Position numbers and translations under genes: made by a program. Of a stretch of 64,000 nt of DNA, positions 35,899 to 45,126 are shown one piece after another; within the stretch, counting starts at the first letter, position 1, and each line of letters starts with the position of its first letter. Origin of the DNA: Leptospira noumeaensis (GTDB lineage: Bacteria > Spirochaetota > Leptospiria > Leptospirales > Leptospiraceae); the NCBI RefSeq assembly GCF_004770765.1, contig NZ_RQFK01000009.1, positions 124,001 through 188,000 on the forward strand, read 5' to 3'. The notes beneath the pieces were generated by a model. That model was not told the origin of the DNA and made no database searches. It worked only from the letters and a program-made list of their open reading frames with translations.

Positions 35899-36642
35899 TT
35901 ATTCTAAATAACCGGATATCATTTCTCGTTTCCGGCCAAATCCTTTTTTCTTTTCTACAACAAACCCTAGTTCGGTGAGGTTTCTTCTTAAAAATCCGGC
36001 TGAAGAAAATGTGGCAAAACTAGTTCCTTTGTCCGACTTATTTCTAAGGATACTTAAAACTTCACCCGACCACATATCCGGATTTTTCCCCGGCGAAAAT
36101 CCATCTAAAAACCATGAATGGACTTTCGGGAAAGAGGGAAGGCAGACAAGGATGTCTCCGAAATAGACGTTTAAGACAAATTGATTTTTGTTCGAATTGT
36201 GGATCCATTCATAAACCCAGAGGTTTTTTGTTTTATCTTTTTCCCAACTTAGTTTTGCAGTTTGGTAAGAAAGAAGTAAGTCTTGGAACCAAAGATTTTT
36301 TATCGGATAACTTTTGTTTAACGCTAATAATACTTCTGTGTTTAAAGGGTAACCTTCAAGGCTTGTGAAAGTAACGGATCTTGGATTTTGTAAAGCCATC
36401 CAATTTTCTAAAGTAACAAATAAATTGAGTCCTGATCCAAATCCCAACTCACCAATTTGAAATATGGATGGGTCATCTCCGTTGATTTTCGATTCCAATT
36501 CGTTTCCATGAAAAAAAACATAATTGGATTCTTCCCAACCACCTGCTTTGGAAAAGTAAACATCATCGAATAATAAGGAAACAGGAACTCCCTCTTTAAA
36601 TTCAATTGTGTTATTTTGGTCGTTTGGAGGGGAGTTTGACAT
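35899..36642 (-). CDS. mnmD: tRNA nm5U34 methyltransferase (MnmC N-terminal half / MnmD)
   Basis: SAM-dependent methylation of nm5U34 to mnm5U34 in tRNAs. LLFDDVYFSKAGGWEESNYVF is the family start, GELGFGSGLNLFVTLENW is the SAM-binding motif, and FLDGFSPGKNPDMWS with ATFSSAGFLRRNLTELGF completes the MnmD (DUF752) signature. 247 residues match the stand-alone MnmD. It lies directly upstream of the FAD half, in the domain order of the fused bifunctional MnmC. It diverges from flhF across the repeat-containing spacer. Confidence 0.9.
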   Translation of the reverse strand: MSNSPPNDQNNTIEFKEGVPVSLLFDDVYFSKAGGWEESNYVFFHGNELESKINGDDPSIFQIGELGFGSGLNLFVTLENWMALQNPRSVTFTSLEGYPLNTEVLLALNKSYPIKNLWFQDLLLSYQTAKLSWEKDKTKNLWVYEWIHNSNKNQFVLNVYFGDILVCLPSFPKVHSWFLDGFSPGKNPDMWSGEVLSILRNKSDKGTSFATFSSAGFLRRNLTELGFVVEKKKGFGRKREMISGYLE

Positions 36643-36667
36643 ACGGCTTAAGGCCTAATTCCTATTT

Positions 36668-36820
36668 TTGGAAACTCACTCACCCTGGAAACTCAATCTC
36701 GAAATCCACCGATTGTAAAAAGTAAGTCACTTACCTTTTTAGCATGCTTTCTTACGAAACTCACTTTCGAAAGTAAGCCAATTACCTGGGTAACTTACTT
36801 TCAAAATTAAGTTCCATTCC
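36668..36820. repeat. 17-bp periodic dyad repeat, block 1 (nine unit positions)
   Basis: Cutting at 36668 + 17n gives TTGGAAACTCACTCACC, CTGGAAACTCAATCTCG, a poor unit, AAAGTAAGTCACTTACC, a poor unit, TACGAAACTCACTTTCG, AAAGTAAGCCAATTACC, TGGGTAACTTACTTTCA and a weak last unit. Good units have G at position 4 and a dyad between positions 4-7 and 13-16. One larger stem also forms across units (GAAAGTAAG at 36769-36777 with CTTACTTTC at 36794-36802). Confidence 0.7.
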
Positions 36821-36978
36821 CAATTTTTCCTCATTTCTCCCAACTTGCCACTGTCCCTCAATTGGCTAACTGCTCCCGACCAAATAACTCCAAAAGCAAT
36901 CCGGCTATCTTTCTTTACTCGCCACCAAGAACTAACCTCAACCTTCGCGGTCACCCAATCGAAACTTTGCGATTGCAA

Positions 36979-37131
36979 AAGGAAATTAAGTTTCCAAAGA
37001 AAGCCACCCGTCTTCGATAGCTGCTTACCAAGGATACCGCCTTCCTAAAGAAATTCGTTTCCCAAAGTGAATCCCTCACCTTAGTAACTCACTTACCAAA
37101 GTAAGTCACTCACCTTCGAAATCCGGTTTCC
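36979..37131. repeat. 17-bp tandem dyad repeat, block 2 (nine contiguous units)
   Basis: Exactly 9 x 17 bp. Units at 36979 (AAGGAAATTAAGTTTCC), 36996, 37013, 37030, 37047 (AAAGAAATTCGTTTCCC), 37064 (AAAGTGAATCCCTCACC), 37081 (TTAGTAACTCACTTACC), 37098 (AAAGTAAGTCACTCACC) and 37115 (TTCGAAATCCGGTTTCC). Sequence varies between units, but the arms at positions 4-7 and 13-16 change together (GTAA/TTAC, GAAA/TTTC, GTGA/TCAC) in several units, so the dyad rather than the sequence is conserved. Confidence 0.8.
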
Positions 37132-37284
37132 TAAATTTCCCGATTCCTCTTTTGACCCCTTCCAATAACCTCTGCCTTTTTCCTCTATTCCCGCCAATCA
37201 TCATTGAAATTATTATGTCTCATAAAAAAGACTTTCCAAATTGAGGGTACTCTTCATATTTTTCCCAGGTTCGGGGGATATTCT

Positions 37285-38625
37285 ATGGATTTTGTAAAAA
37301 TCCGAGGCAAAGACTTACAAGACTGCATCATGCAGATGAAGATGAAATACGGTCCAGAGGCACACCTCTATGACCAACGAGTGATCACGGAAGGTGGACT
37401 CTTTGGGACAGGGCTTATGGCCCAACGTATGTATGAAATCGATGTAGGTGTTCCCGAAAAACAAAACTCCAAAGAGAGAATTGAACGTAAGTTAAAAGAT
37501 CTCAAAGAACTCATCAAACAAAAACAGAGAACTGAATCCCTCCCTGAGTCGAGCCTTGTGGGAATCGGATCTAACAATTCCCAAGCGATAGGTGGAGGGA
37601 ATCCTCTCCTTCGTAAAAAAAATATCGATGCAGTTCGTCCTTTTTCGGAGCGCCGCCGCAGACAGAACCCCCCTGTTTATGAAATTGAATCTCTGGAAGA
37701 AAGGGCAGTGGGTTTGTCTATAGTAGAAGCGAAAGAATCTCCACTTGAGACAATTCCGCAATCTAAACCGCAAAACCCAGAGAGGCATCCACACATCCAA
37801 AAAATCGTAAATCGTCTGTTAAACGAAGGGATGTCTTCTGGATTTTTGGAAGAAATGGCTGTGGCACTCGAACGCAGATTGTCTGCCGTGGATCTGACTC
37901 GATATGCCAATGTTACGGACAAAGCAGTCACTTATTTAGAAGAAAGAATTCAAATTGATTCAGACCTTTTTAGTGGGACTCCTCGCGGAAAACGAAAAAT
38001 CATTTTCTTTGTGGGACCAACTGGATCCGGTAAAACTACATCCATTGCCAAACTTGCTGCCAAATACAGTTTGCACATGGGGAAAAAAGTTTCCCTTTAT
38101 ACAACTGACAACTACCGTATTGCCGCCATTGACCAACTAAAGTTTTATGCGGATGCTATGGGTTTGCCATTCTATGCAGCCAAGGATTTACGTAAATGGA
38201 AGGAAACCATCCTTCGTGATGGATCCGAACTCATCCTCGTGGATACGGCTGGATACTCGCATAGGAAATCAGAAAACCTCGAAAAACTTCAGGAATTCTA
38301 CCAAGTTTTTGGGGAAAAGGATTATATTGAAACCGTCTTAGTGCTTTCCTCCACTGTTTCTAAAGACAATGCATTGGCAGTGGCAAACGCGTATGAGTCG
38401 GTCGGTTATAAAAGAATTTTATTAACTAAGCTAGATGAAGCAGAATTTTTAGGTTCTGTAGTGGAATTGGCCGATACTATTCACAGGGAATTCGCATTCT
38501 TAAGTGTGGGGCAGGATGTTCCTTTTGATATCCTAAATGCCTCGAAAAAACTTCTTGCCGAATGTGTAATTTTTCCTGAAAAATTGAAAGGGATAGCGGG
38601 CGAGGTCTTCGAAAAGACCGTGTAA
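37285..38625 (+). CDS. flhF: Flagellar SRP-like GTPase FlhF
   Basis: Sets flagellar number and position. From the ATG at 37285 ([19 protein letters not shown], with GGGGGA upstream) the protein has the FlhF N-terminal B domain, a linker, an N domain (~190-240) and the G domain: P-loop [45 protein letters not shown] and [12 protein letters not shown]. The longer frame to 37204 adds 27 unlike residues. It is the first gene of the flagellar module and follows the 17-bp repeat spacer; flhG follows 35 bp later. Confidence 0.94.
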   Translation: MDFVKIRGKDLQDCIMQMKMKYGPEAHLYDQRVITEGGLFGTGLMAQRMYEIDVGVPEKQNSKERIERKLKDLKELIKQKQRTESLPESSLVGIGSNNSQAIGGGNPLLRKKNIDAVRPFSERRRRQNPPVYEIESLEERAVGLSIVEAKESPLETIPQSKPQNPERHPHIQKIVNRLLNEGMSSGFLEEMAVALERRLSAVDLTRYANVTDKAVTYLEERIQIDSDLFSGTPRGKRKIIFFVGPTGSGKTTSIAKLAAKYSLHMGKKVSLYTTDNYRIAAIDQLKFYADAMGLPFYAAKDLRKWKETILRDGSELILVDTAGYSHRKSENLEKLQEFYQVFGEKDYIETVLVLSSTVSKDNALAVANAYESVGYKRILLTKLDEAEFLGSVVELADTIHREFAFLSVGQDVPFDILNASKKLLAECVIFPEKLKGIAGEVFEKTV

Positions 38626-38660
38626 CCAAGTTCGTTATCCTTAAGGCCGTAGGGGTAACG

Positions 38661-39584
38661 ATGGACCAAGCTGCAAATCTTAGAAAGCTCACTGAAACTG
38701 GTACTGGTTTAAAACTTGTTCAACCCCAGGATGCAGTCAAAAAAACCAAAATCATCGCGGTAGCTTCTGGCAAAGGTGGTGTTGGAAAAAGTACTGTCTC
38801 CGTAAACCTTGCGATCTCCATTGCAAAGACGGGGCTCAAAGTTTTAATCTTTGATGGTGACTTGGGGCTTGCCAACGTCAATGTTCTTCTTGGGATCATT
38901 CCGAAATACAATTTATACCATGTGGTGAAAGGCCACAAAACTTTGAAAGACATCGTCATCTCCACTCCAGAAGGTGTGGACATCATTGCTGGTGCTTCTG
39001 GATACTCTCAGCTTGCTAACTTAAACGAAACACAAAGAAACAATCTCATCAAAGGGTTTGCAGAACTCGACCGTTATGATGTCATGATCATCGATACGGG
39101 AGCGGGAATCTCTGCCAATGTCATTGGTCTTGTGATGCCTGCGGATGAAGTAGTTGTGGTCACAACACCGGAACCGACTTCCATTACCGATTCTTATGGG
39201 CTTATTAAATCCATTGTTTCCCAATCCAAAGACAAAAACCTAAAAATCATCGTGAACCGTGTGCGTTCTGCCATCGAAGGGAAAAAAGTTGCCGATCGTG
39301 TCATCGACATCTCCGGTCAATTTTTAGAAGTCCAAGTGGAAAACTTAGGATTTATCTTCCAGGATGAAGAAGTAGAAAAATCCATTCGCGAACAAAAACC
39401 ATTCATCATTGGTGCTCCTCGTTCTAAGGCTGCAGCTTGCCTCACAAGAGTCACACACACCCTCTTACAAACCGAAGGTGGGTATGATGATGAAGAAGGC
39501 CTAACAGGGTTTTTCAAAAAATTCTTTAGCTTCGTCGATTTCAAAGAAAAAGAAATGGAAGAAAAGATGGAGGAAGACAACTAA
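38661..39584 (+). CDS. flhG: MinD-like ATPase FlhG (FleN/YlxH)
   Basis: Deviant Walker [34 protein letters not shown] and [11 protein letters not shown] place it in the ParA/MinD group; the N-terminal [12 protein letters not shown] matches the short FlhG helix that activates FlhF GTPase in other bacteria. 307 residues. The C terminus ends in [14 protein letters not shown], rich in charged residues. It partners FlhF to control flagellar assembly; its TAA is followed directly by the GTG of the next gene. Confidence 0.94.
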   Translation: MDQAANLRKLTETGTGLKLVQPQDAVKKTKIIAVASGKGGVGKSTVSVNLAISIAKTGLKVLIFDGDLGLANVNVLLGIIPKYNLYHVVKGHKTLKDIVISTPEGVDIIAGASGYSQLANLNETQRNNLIKGFAELDRYDVMIIDTGAGISANVIGLVMPADEVVVVTTPEPTSITDSYGLIKSIVSQSKDKNLKIIVNRVRSAIEGKKVADRVIDISGQFLEVQVENLGFIFQDEEVEKSIREQKPFIIGAPRSKAAACLTRVTHTLLQTEGGYDDEEGLTGFFKKFFSFVDFKEKEMEEKMEEDN

Positions 39585-40058
39585 GTGCTCATCGGATTTG
39601 TACTGGGATTTGCGGTTCTTGGAGCCATCATCAGTTCTGTATGTGGGTTTCTCGTTGGAAACCGACTTGGTTATATCTTTTTTGTCTCTCTTGTTTCTAC
39701 ATTTGCTTTCGGTGGTTTGGGATTTGGAGTTTTCTCCGTATTACAAAAGAAAGTTCCTGAATTTTTAGAATTTCTCAGCACATTTTCCATTGGTGGATTC
39801 GGAGGGGAGAGCCATTCCGATGACTATGACCACGAGTCTGGGGGAATGGATTCGGGCCGCTCCGAGTCAATGGGTTCTGATGACTTTGGTGTCCAACCTA
39901 TGGGAGATGCAGCCATGGATGCCAAACTTGCCATGGCTAAGTCAGGAAAATTTGGAGATCATATCATTGTAGATAAAATTGCGATCAAAAACGAGCCGAA
40001 ACTCATGGCGGAGGCCATTCGTACCATGATGGCTAAGGATGATCCCCAAGAGGGTTGA
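39585..40058 (+). CDS. Small membrane protein in the flhG-fliA interval
   Basis: 157 residues from a GTG placed immediately after the flhG stop. Two Gly-rich membrane segments (~3-25 and ~30-52) are followed by a Ser/Asp/Gly-rich linker (HSDDYDHESGGMDSG) and a C-terminal helix (EPKLMAEAIRTMMAKDD). I recognise no named family. The position between flhG and fliA suggests a flagellar role, but that rests on context only. Confidence 0.65.
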   Translation: MLIGFVLGFAVLGAIISSVCGFLVGNRLGYIFFVSLVSTFAFGGLGFGVFSVLQKKVPEFLEFLSTFSIGGFGGESHSDDYDHESGGMDSGRSESMGSDDFGVQPMGDAAMDAKLAMAKSGKFGDHIIVDKIAIKNEPKLMAEAIRTMMAKDDPQEG

Positions 40059-40059
40059 A

Positions 40060-40105
40060 AAATTACGGTTTTTAGAGGACATAAGAAAAAATCCTCTTGT
40101 AATTT
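40060..40105. terminator. Two-part hairpin between the small membrane protein gene and fliA
   Basis: Outer arms AAATTAC (40060-40066) / GTAATTT (40099-40105) and inner arms AGAGGA (40074-40079) / TCCTCT (40092-40097). Followed by CCCTTTATTTACG, only modestly U-rich. It may be a partial terminator or attenuator that separates flhF-flhG from fliA expression. Confidence 0.45.
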
Positions 40106-40160
40106 CCCTTTATTTACGATTTCTACTATAAAGTAAAGAGATTCCGTACTTCGGTTCCCT

Positions 40161-40961
40161 ATGTCAAGATTGCTAGACAAATACAATCAGTTTGATGAGA
40201 CAGATCTTTGGAAACAATACCGCGTCAATAAGGATGCGGAGATCCGAAGTTACCTTGTTGAAAAATATTCACCTCTCGTCAAACACGTGGCTGGGAGAAT
40301 TGCGATCGGTATGCCTCAAAATGTCGAGTTTGAGGATCTCGTTAGTTACGGCGTCTTTGGTTTGTTAGACGCTATTGAGAAATTCGACCCTTCTCGCGAA
40401 ATTAAATTCAAAACATATGCTATGACCCGTATCCGTGGGTCCGTTTTTGATGAACTAAGAAGTGTGGACTGGATCCCTCGTTCCATCCGTCAAAAAGCAA
40501 AACAATTAGAAAACATCATTGCCATGCTTGAAAACAAGGAAGGCAAAAAAGTAGATGATGAAGAGATCGCCAAAGAACTCGGTGTCTCTATGGAAGAATA
40601 CAATTCTCTTCTTGCAAAACTATCTGGCACTTCTCTTGTCTCTTTAAATGATATTTGGTTTCTCGGGGATGAGAACGATGAAGTTTCCTTTATGGAAACT
40701 TTAGAGTCTCCGATGAATATGAACCCTGACAATATCATCGAAAAAGAAGAAATCAAAAACGTAATTGTAGAAGCCATCCAATCACTTCCGGAAAAAGAAA
40801 AAAAGGTAATCGTACTTTATTATTATGAAGACCTGACTCTTAAAGAAATTGGCGAAGTATTGGAAGTAACGGAATCAAGAATTTCCCAACTCCATACAAA
40901 AGCAGTCGCAAGACTTCGCAGCAAACTCTCTAAAGTAAAATCCGCGATCCAAAAAAGGTAA
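40161..40961 (+). CDS. fliA: RNA polymerase sigma-28 factor for flagellar genes
   Basis: 266 residues with sigma regions 2-4: [14 protein letters not shown] and [20 protein letters not shown] (region 2), [28 protein letters not shown] (2.4-3), and [27 protein letters not shown] (4.2 HTH). The IPRSIR and RIRG elements are typical of the FliA/WhiG group. Expected to drive late flagellar genes. It is transcribed with fapA, which starts 6 bp after its stop. Confidence 0.94.
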   Translation: MSRLLDKYNQFDETDLWKQYRVNKDAEIRSYLVEKYSPLVKHVAGRIAIGMPQNVEFEDLVSYGVFGLLDAIEKFDPSREIKFKTYAMTRIRGSVFDELRSVDWIPRSIRQKAKQLENIIAMLENKEGKKVDDEEIAKELGVSMEEYNSLLAKLSGTSLVSLNDIWFLGDENDEVSFMETLESPMNMNPDNIIEKEEIKNVIVEAIQSLPEKEKKVIVLYYYEDLTLKEIGEVLEVTESRISQLHTKAVARLRSKLSKVKSAIQKR

Positions 40962-40967
40962 TTAAGA

Positions 40968-42959
40968 ATGTCTCTCTCTGAATTTCTTACAGAGGAACTG
41001 AAAGAGTTCGACCGTAAGGAAAAAGAACAAGTAGAGGTCATAGCCGATACCATTGAAGAATGTTTGGCAATTGCCTCAAGCCACTTAGGCCGCAAAGTTC
41101 ACGAAATTGATTATACAGTTTTAAAAAGAGGAAAGAAGTCTCTTTTCTTTTCAGAACCATACCATATCCGAGCTTCCATCATTCCCGATGATTTGTTATT
41201 AGATGAATTGAGTCTTTTGGATGAGCATCTAACAGGTGGTAGCGGGAAATTAGTTTCTAAAGACCTGAAGGAGTTAGTGACTCCTAAAAATAAAGATGGT
41301 AGAGTTTCGGTTAAAATCTATAGAACAGGTGTGTTTTTAACGGTTTATCCTCCGTCTGGGGAAGGGATGGAAATGTCGATGGCTGATGTTTCCAAAAAAC
41401 TATCTTTTCGCGGTGTGGCTGGTGTAGATCAAAATTTAATTAATAAAGTCATCAAAGAAAAAAAAGGCGAACCGGTTCTTATCTCCAACCAAAAACCAAA
41501 GGCCGGAAACGATTCCAGTTGCAACGTAGAAATTGCCCAAGAAAATATGCGTGCCTTTGTGACTGTATTCCCTGCGAGGCCAGGTGGGCGTGATTTAGAA
41601 GTTTCTGATATTGTTGCCGCACTCAAAGGAATGGGTGTGGCCCATGGTTTGAAAGAAGATGAAATTCGTAAAAGTTTGGACGAAGACATCATAAATAAAC
41701 CATTTATCGGTGCGGAAGGTGATTTTCCTGTGAACGGGAAAAATGCAGAAATTAAATACTATGTCCGCACAGAAAAGAAAATCAATTTCAAAGAAGACCA
41801 ATCGGGTCGAGTGGACTACAAAGACTTAGATATGATTGAAAACGTTGTCGTGGGACAACTGTTAGCTGAAAAACTTCCAGCAGAAAAAGGAAAATTCGGT
41901 CGTAACTTATTTGGAATGGTACTCCCTGCCAAAGATGGTGTTGATACAGAACTCAAACAAGGAAAAGGTACAATTCTATCCGAAGACAAAATGCGTCTCA
42001 CCGCAGAAGTCAACGGACAGGTGTTATATGCTGCGGGTAGACTTTCTGTAGAAACGGTTTACCGAATCAATGGAGACGTGGGAGTTCGTACGGGTAACGT
42101 TACCTTCCTTGGTTCTATCATCATCACAGGAAACGTAGAAGATAATTATTCCGTCAAAGCTGCCGGTAACATTGAAATTTATGGAACAGTCCAGAAAGCC
42201 ATTGTTGAAGCGGATGGGGATATCATTGTGCGCCAAGGGGTGACGGGAAGGGAAGAGGCACGTGTGGAATCCACTGGGGGAAACATTGTCGCTAAGTTCA
42301 TCCAGAACGCCACTTGTATCACTGAAAAAGACATCATTGTCCAAGAAGGAATTTTACATTCACATTTGATGGCTGGGGGAAAAATTTCCTGTAAAGGAAA
42401 ACGAGGCCAGATTGTGGGCGGAACCATCCAAGCCGCCCAACTCATTTCTGCTAAAATCATCGGTTCCCAAGCCAACCCACAAACGGATCTCATCGTGGGA
42501 AACAATCCCAAGATCTTAAAACAGATCCAGGAATACGAAGAAAAACGAAAAGAAAACCAGGACAAACTGGACCAACTCACAAAAACCATGCGCACCCTAA
42601 AGGCGAGAAAAGAAGCTGACCCTGCGAGTTTTACAGCAGAACAGGACGCCCATTTGCAGAAGTTGGAAGCGGGAACCAAAAAACTCGAAAAACGAATCGC
42701 CGAGGCCGGAAAGGACATCCAAACCTTGACCGAATACATGGACGAACAGGCCGCCAGTGGCCGTATTTCCGTCGAGAAGACCATTTTCCCTGGTGTTACC
42801 ATCCGCATCCGCAATGCCGATTTCAAACTCCGCCACGAGACCAAAGCCAAGACCTTTTACGAAGAAGAATCCCAGGTGCGGAGCGCTCCTTACGAAGATC
42901 CGGACGAATCGAAAAATGACTGGAGAAAAAAGAGAGGGCGTGGTAAGTCTAAGAATTAA
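40968..42959 (+). CDS. fapA: FapA-type (DUF342) protein with Jag-N-like N terminus
   Basis: 663 residues. The first ~65 ([42 protein letters not shown]) resemble the Jag_N domain. The middle (~290-520) contains the repetitive beta-helix of DUF342/Fap[48 protein letters not shown]. The C-terminal ~140 residues include a coiled coil ([20 protein letters not shown]) and a basic tail. Family members sit in flagellar operons and affect polar assembly in some bacteria. An AAAAGG precedes the ATG. Confidence 0.88.
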   Translation: MSLSEFLTEELKEFDRKEKEQVEVIADTIEECLAIASSHLGRKVHEIDYTVLKRGKKSLFFSEPYHIRASIIPDDLLLDELSLLDEHLTGGSGKLVSKDLKELVTPKNKDGRVSVKIYRTGVFLTVYPPSGEGMEMSMADVSKKLSFRGVAGVDQNLINKVIKEKKGEPVLISNQKPKAGNDSSCNVEIAQENMRAFVTVFPARPGGRDLEVSDIVAALKGMGVAHGLKEDEIRKSLDEDIINKPFIGAEGDFPVNGKNAEIKYYVRTEKKINFKEDQSGRVDYKDLDMIENVVVGQLLAEKLPAEKGKFGRNLFGMVLPAKDGVDTELKQGKGTILSEDKMRLTAEVNGQVLYAAGRLSVETVYRINGDVGVRTGNVTFLGSIIITGNVEDNYSVKAAGNIEIYGTVQKAIVEADGDIIVRQGVTGREEARVESTGGNIVAKFIQNATCITEKDIIVQEGILHSHLMAGGKISCKGKRGQIVGGTIQAAQLISAKIIGSQANPQTDLIVGNNPKILKQIQEYEEKRKENQDKLDQLTKTMRTLKARKEADPASFTAEQDAHLQKLEAGTKKLEKRIAEAGKDIQTLTEYMDEQAASGRISVEKTIFPGVTIRIRNADFKLRHETKAKTFYEEESQVRSAPYEDPDESKNDWRKKRGRGKSKN

Positions 42960-42970
42960 GAGGGTTCCCG

Positions 42971-43261
42971 ATGATTCTAAACGAAAACTTCGCGAGTATC
43001 GCCCACCACTACGATTTTGCACGTAGGGCTCAGGCTGAGAATCCTTTTACCCACCAAAACCAGGTGGTAGAATTGCAAAAGGTTGTGATCCAAACCCAAA
43101 ACCGAGCCCAAACGGTTCCTGAAACAAAATCAGGTAACTATAGTTCGGCGGCGAAACCGAAACAAGACAAAGAAAATTCGGTTTATGCTTATTCCAAAGA
43201 AGGAGTCATCTATGACAGACCTGGTTTGGAAAGAGGATCTCGTTTTGATTTAAAAGCTTAA
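42971..43261 (+). CDS. Small protein of unknown function in the flagellar operon
   Basis: 96 residues with GAGGG at good spacing before the ATG, 11 bp after fapA. Sequence is polar (FASIAHHYDFARRAQAEN, VVELQKVVIQTQNR) with one likely helix and a disordered Lys/Ser/Gln-rich second half, no membrane segment. I recognise no family; operon position suggests a flagellar link. Confidence 0.65.
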   Translation: MILNENFASIAHHYDFARRAQAENPFTHQNQVVELQKVVIQTQNRAQTVPETKSGNYSSAAKPKQDKENSVYAYSKEGVIYDRPGLERGSRFDLKA

Positions 43262-43308
43262 AGTCCTTACTCCGGAATGTTGTTGGAAATGTTCTGCAGG
43301 AGAGCGAC

Positions 43309-44184
43309 ATGGAACTCTTTTCTCTCGTTTTAATCAATCTACTATTTTGTGGGATGATGTATGTATTCATTTCTGCAAAAGTCCAAAAAGCAGTCGGGGA
43401 ATATTACGATAAAAAATTAAACAGAGCCATTGATATGGCCACGGCGGAGACCATCAGAGAACTTGATGCGACCGTCGCTGTGATAGAATCCAAAATGGTA
43501 GCCCTTCGTTCGATGATGGAAAAGGGAGAAGCGCTTGTAAAAGAATTCAAACATTACCAGTCAACGGGTCTGTCCATGAAATCGGAGTTAGTTCCTGATT
43601 TAACACCGGATGAAGAACCTGCACTTGATATCAAAGAACAAAGAACAGGAATCGGTAAAATTTACCAAGCCAACCAAATCCCTGTTCCGAGTGATGAAGT
43701 AGAAACCACGGAAGGGGCTGTGAACCAAGCCTTTGGGAAATTAGGAAAAGCCGTCAAAGGAATTTTTGGAATGGAACCTTTGAGTTCCCCTTCGCCAGAG
43801 GTTATGGATAATTTAGAAGTTCCTACGTTTCAACCTAAGATGAATTATACGGTAGGTGGAAATCCTTTTTCAGAAGAAAAACCTTCTGATTTGATTCGTA
43901 ACGAAATTATAGATGGCCCTAAAAAAAGAGAATTTTTAAACGAAGTATCAAAAGCAAATGATCCAGCCTTTGCTTCTTACCAAAAAATGAGTTTGGATAA
44001 AGTGGATCTTTCCATTGAATCTGCTTTGGATGAGTTACCACCTTCAGCAACAAAGATTGATAAAGTGGTTCATCTCATCAAAAAGGGATACAAACATGAT
44101 GAAATTTCAGAAGCCATGAATATTGGGATCCATGAAATTCATTTAATTGAAACGATTCGACTTGATCGATCTAGAAGAATCTAA
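43309..44184 (+). CDS. Membrane-anchored coiled-coil protein with C-terminal helix-turn-helix-like end
   Basis: 291 residues; AGGAGA six bases before the ATG. One N-terminal membrane segment (FSLVLINLLFCGMMYVFISA), a coiled coil (~20-85, including IDMATAETIRELDATVAVIESKM), a disordered middle, and a C-terminal KVVHLIKKGYKHDEISEAMNIGIHEIHLIE that looks like an HTH. This layout matches DUF6115-type proteins found beside flagellar genes in other bacteria, though I am not certain of the family number. Probably inner-membrane, cytoplasm-facing. Confidence 0.65.
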   Translation: MELFSLVLINLLFCGMMYVFISAKVQKAVGEYYDKKLNRAIDMATAETIRELDATVAVIESKMVALRSMMEKGEALVKEFKHYQSTGLSMKSELVPDLTPDEEPALDIKEQRTGIGKIYQANQIPVPSDEVETTEGAVNQAFGKLGKAVKGIFGMEPLSSPSPEVMDNLEVPTFQPKMNYTVGGNPFSEEKPSDLIRNEIIDGPKKREFLNEVSKANDPAFASYQKMSLDKVDLSIESALDELPPSATKIDKVVHLIKKGYKHDEISEAMNIGIHEIHLIETIRLDRSRRI

Positions 44185-44196
44185 AATTATGTTTCC

Positions 44197-44481
44197 ATGT
44201 CTTCGTTTCCAGTACTCAATGTTGGTTTTTCTAATGTAGTATTTGTATCGAAAATCCTAACCATCTTACAAGCAGACTCCGCTGGTGCCAAAAGACTTCG
44301 TTCGGAAGCAAAAGCTGAGAGTCGTTTGATTGATGCCACTAGTGGACGTAAAACGAGATCTGTTCTTGTTTTAGATTCAGGCCATATCCTTCTCTCCGCC
44401 ATCCGCCCTGAAAGTTTATCCAAACGATTGGAAACCGGCGACAACCATATCGGTGAGGGTGAGGAGGAACAAGAAGATTGA
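44197..44481 (+). CDS. remA: RemA/DUF370-family regulator
   Basis: 94 residues with the family pattern [65 protein letters not shown]. RemA proteins bind DNA in an oligomeric, histone-like way; in Bacillus subtilis RemA activates matrix and osmoprotection genes. Gene order remA-gmk is the same as in Firmicutes. A Glu-rich tail (GEGEEEQED) is added here. The last bases overlap the TTG of gmk. Confidence 0.88.
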   Translation: MSSFPVLNVGFSNVVFVSKILTILQADSAGAKRLRSEAKAESRLIDATSGRKTRSVLVLDSGHILLSAIRPESLSKRLETGDNHIGEGEEEQED

Positions 44482-45050
44482 AAGTAGTGAATCCTAATTT
44501 ATATATCATTTCCTCTGTTGCTGGCGGTGGTAAATCAACCATCATTGCGGCCTTACTTGCTGAGTATCCTGAGTTTTATTTTTCCATATCTTGTACCACT
44601 CGTGAACCAAGGCCCGGTGATAAAGACGGAAAAACCTACCATTTCCTTTCGGTTCCAGAGTTTCAAAAACGGATAGAAGCGGGTGAGTTTTATGAATGGG
44701 CCGAGGTCCATGGAAATTATTACGGAACTCCCAAAGGCCCAATTTTAGAAGCATTACGTGAACACAGGGTCGCACTTCTCGATTTGGATGTACAAGGAGC
44801 AAAATCCGTGAAGGCAATACGTCCTGAATCTGTAACGATATTTATTGAACCACCTAGCAGAGAGATTTGGATTGAAAGACTGATCCGTCGTGGAACCGAT
44901 TCTAAAACCAGCATTGAAAGACGAATTCAAAATGGAATTAAGGAGCTTGATGAAGCACCTAGCTTTGATTATGTGGTTGTGAACGACCGGTTAGAAGATG
45001 CCATCCAAGATGTAAAATCCATTTTATTTGGATCTAAAAATAAAACTTAA
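44478..45050 (+). CDS. gmk: Guanylate kinase
   Basis: GMP + ATP to GDP + ADP. The 190-residue protein has [22 protein letters not shown] (GMP-binding), [16 protein letters not shown] and [14 protein letters not shown]. The P-loop reads [10 protein letters not shown], where most Gmk proteins have GPSGAGKST, so the first Gly is replaced. The start is a TTG overlapping the remA stop by 4 bp with GAGGAGG ~10 bp upstream. Co-translated with remA. Confidence 0.93.
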   Translation: MKVVNPNLYIISSVAGGGKSTIIAALLAEYPEFYFSISCTTREPRPGDKDGKTYHFLSVPEFQKRIEAGEFYEWAEVHGNYYGTPKGPILEALREHRVALLDLDVQGAKSVKAIRPESVTIFIEPPSREIWIERLIRRGTDSKTSIERRIQNGIKELDEAPSFDYVVVNDRLEDAIQDVKSILFGSKNKT

Positions 45051-45104
45051 AGCCACTTCGGAATCGGTTTTACTTTTCAAACAAAAGGTATTCTTTTAAA
45101 ATAA

Positions 45105-45126
45105 CGAACCTTTGGTTTAAGGTTCG
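45105..45126 (-). terminator. Terminator at the end of flbB
   Basis: Perfect 8-bp stem CGAACCTT (45105-45112) / AAGGTTCG (45119-45126), 6-nt loop, spanning the flbB stop. On the minus strand it is followed by TTATTTTAAAA. Fits an intrinsic terminator that ends the fliJ-flbB transcript. Confidence 0.7.

Larger units (their letters stand above)
36643..37284. other. Long gene-free spacer between mnmD and flhF
   Basis: 642 bp with no credible gene; it is the only long spacer in a window where gaps are mostly under 100 bp. It holds two blocks of 17-bp periodic units (36668-36820 and 36979-37131), a ~158-bp middle segment (36821-36978) with no clear periodicity, and ~150 bp before flhF that must contain the flhF promoter. 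Short ORFs inside (for example on the minus strand at 36739-36978) lack ribosome sites and are not called. Confidence 0.8.

Noticed and set aside
36739..36978. A 79-codon minus-strand ORF in the mnmD-flhF spacer with a protein-like, Trp-rich translation
   Set aside because: No ribosome site, and its 3' part runs through the 17-bp repeat block; more likely a chance ORF. A match in other genomes would change this.
36668..37131. The 17-bp array as a CRISPR
   Set aside because: Units are contiguous, far shorter than CRISPR repeats, differ from one another and have no spacers; no cas gene is in the window.
37204..37284. Upstream extension of flhF to 37204
   Set aside because: The added 27 residues have no family resemblance, and the ATG at 37285 has its own GGGGGA ribosome site.
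42179..42850. 223-codon minus-strand ORF antisense to fapA
   Set aside because: A shadow of fapA codon usage: the translation is low-complexity and matches no family, while the plus strand is clearly FapA.
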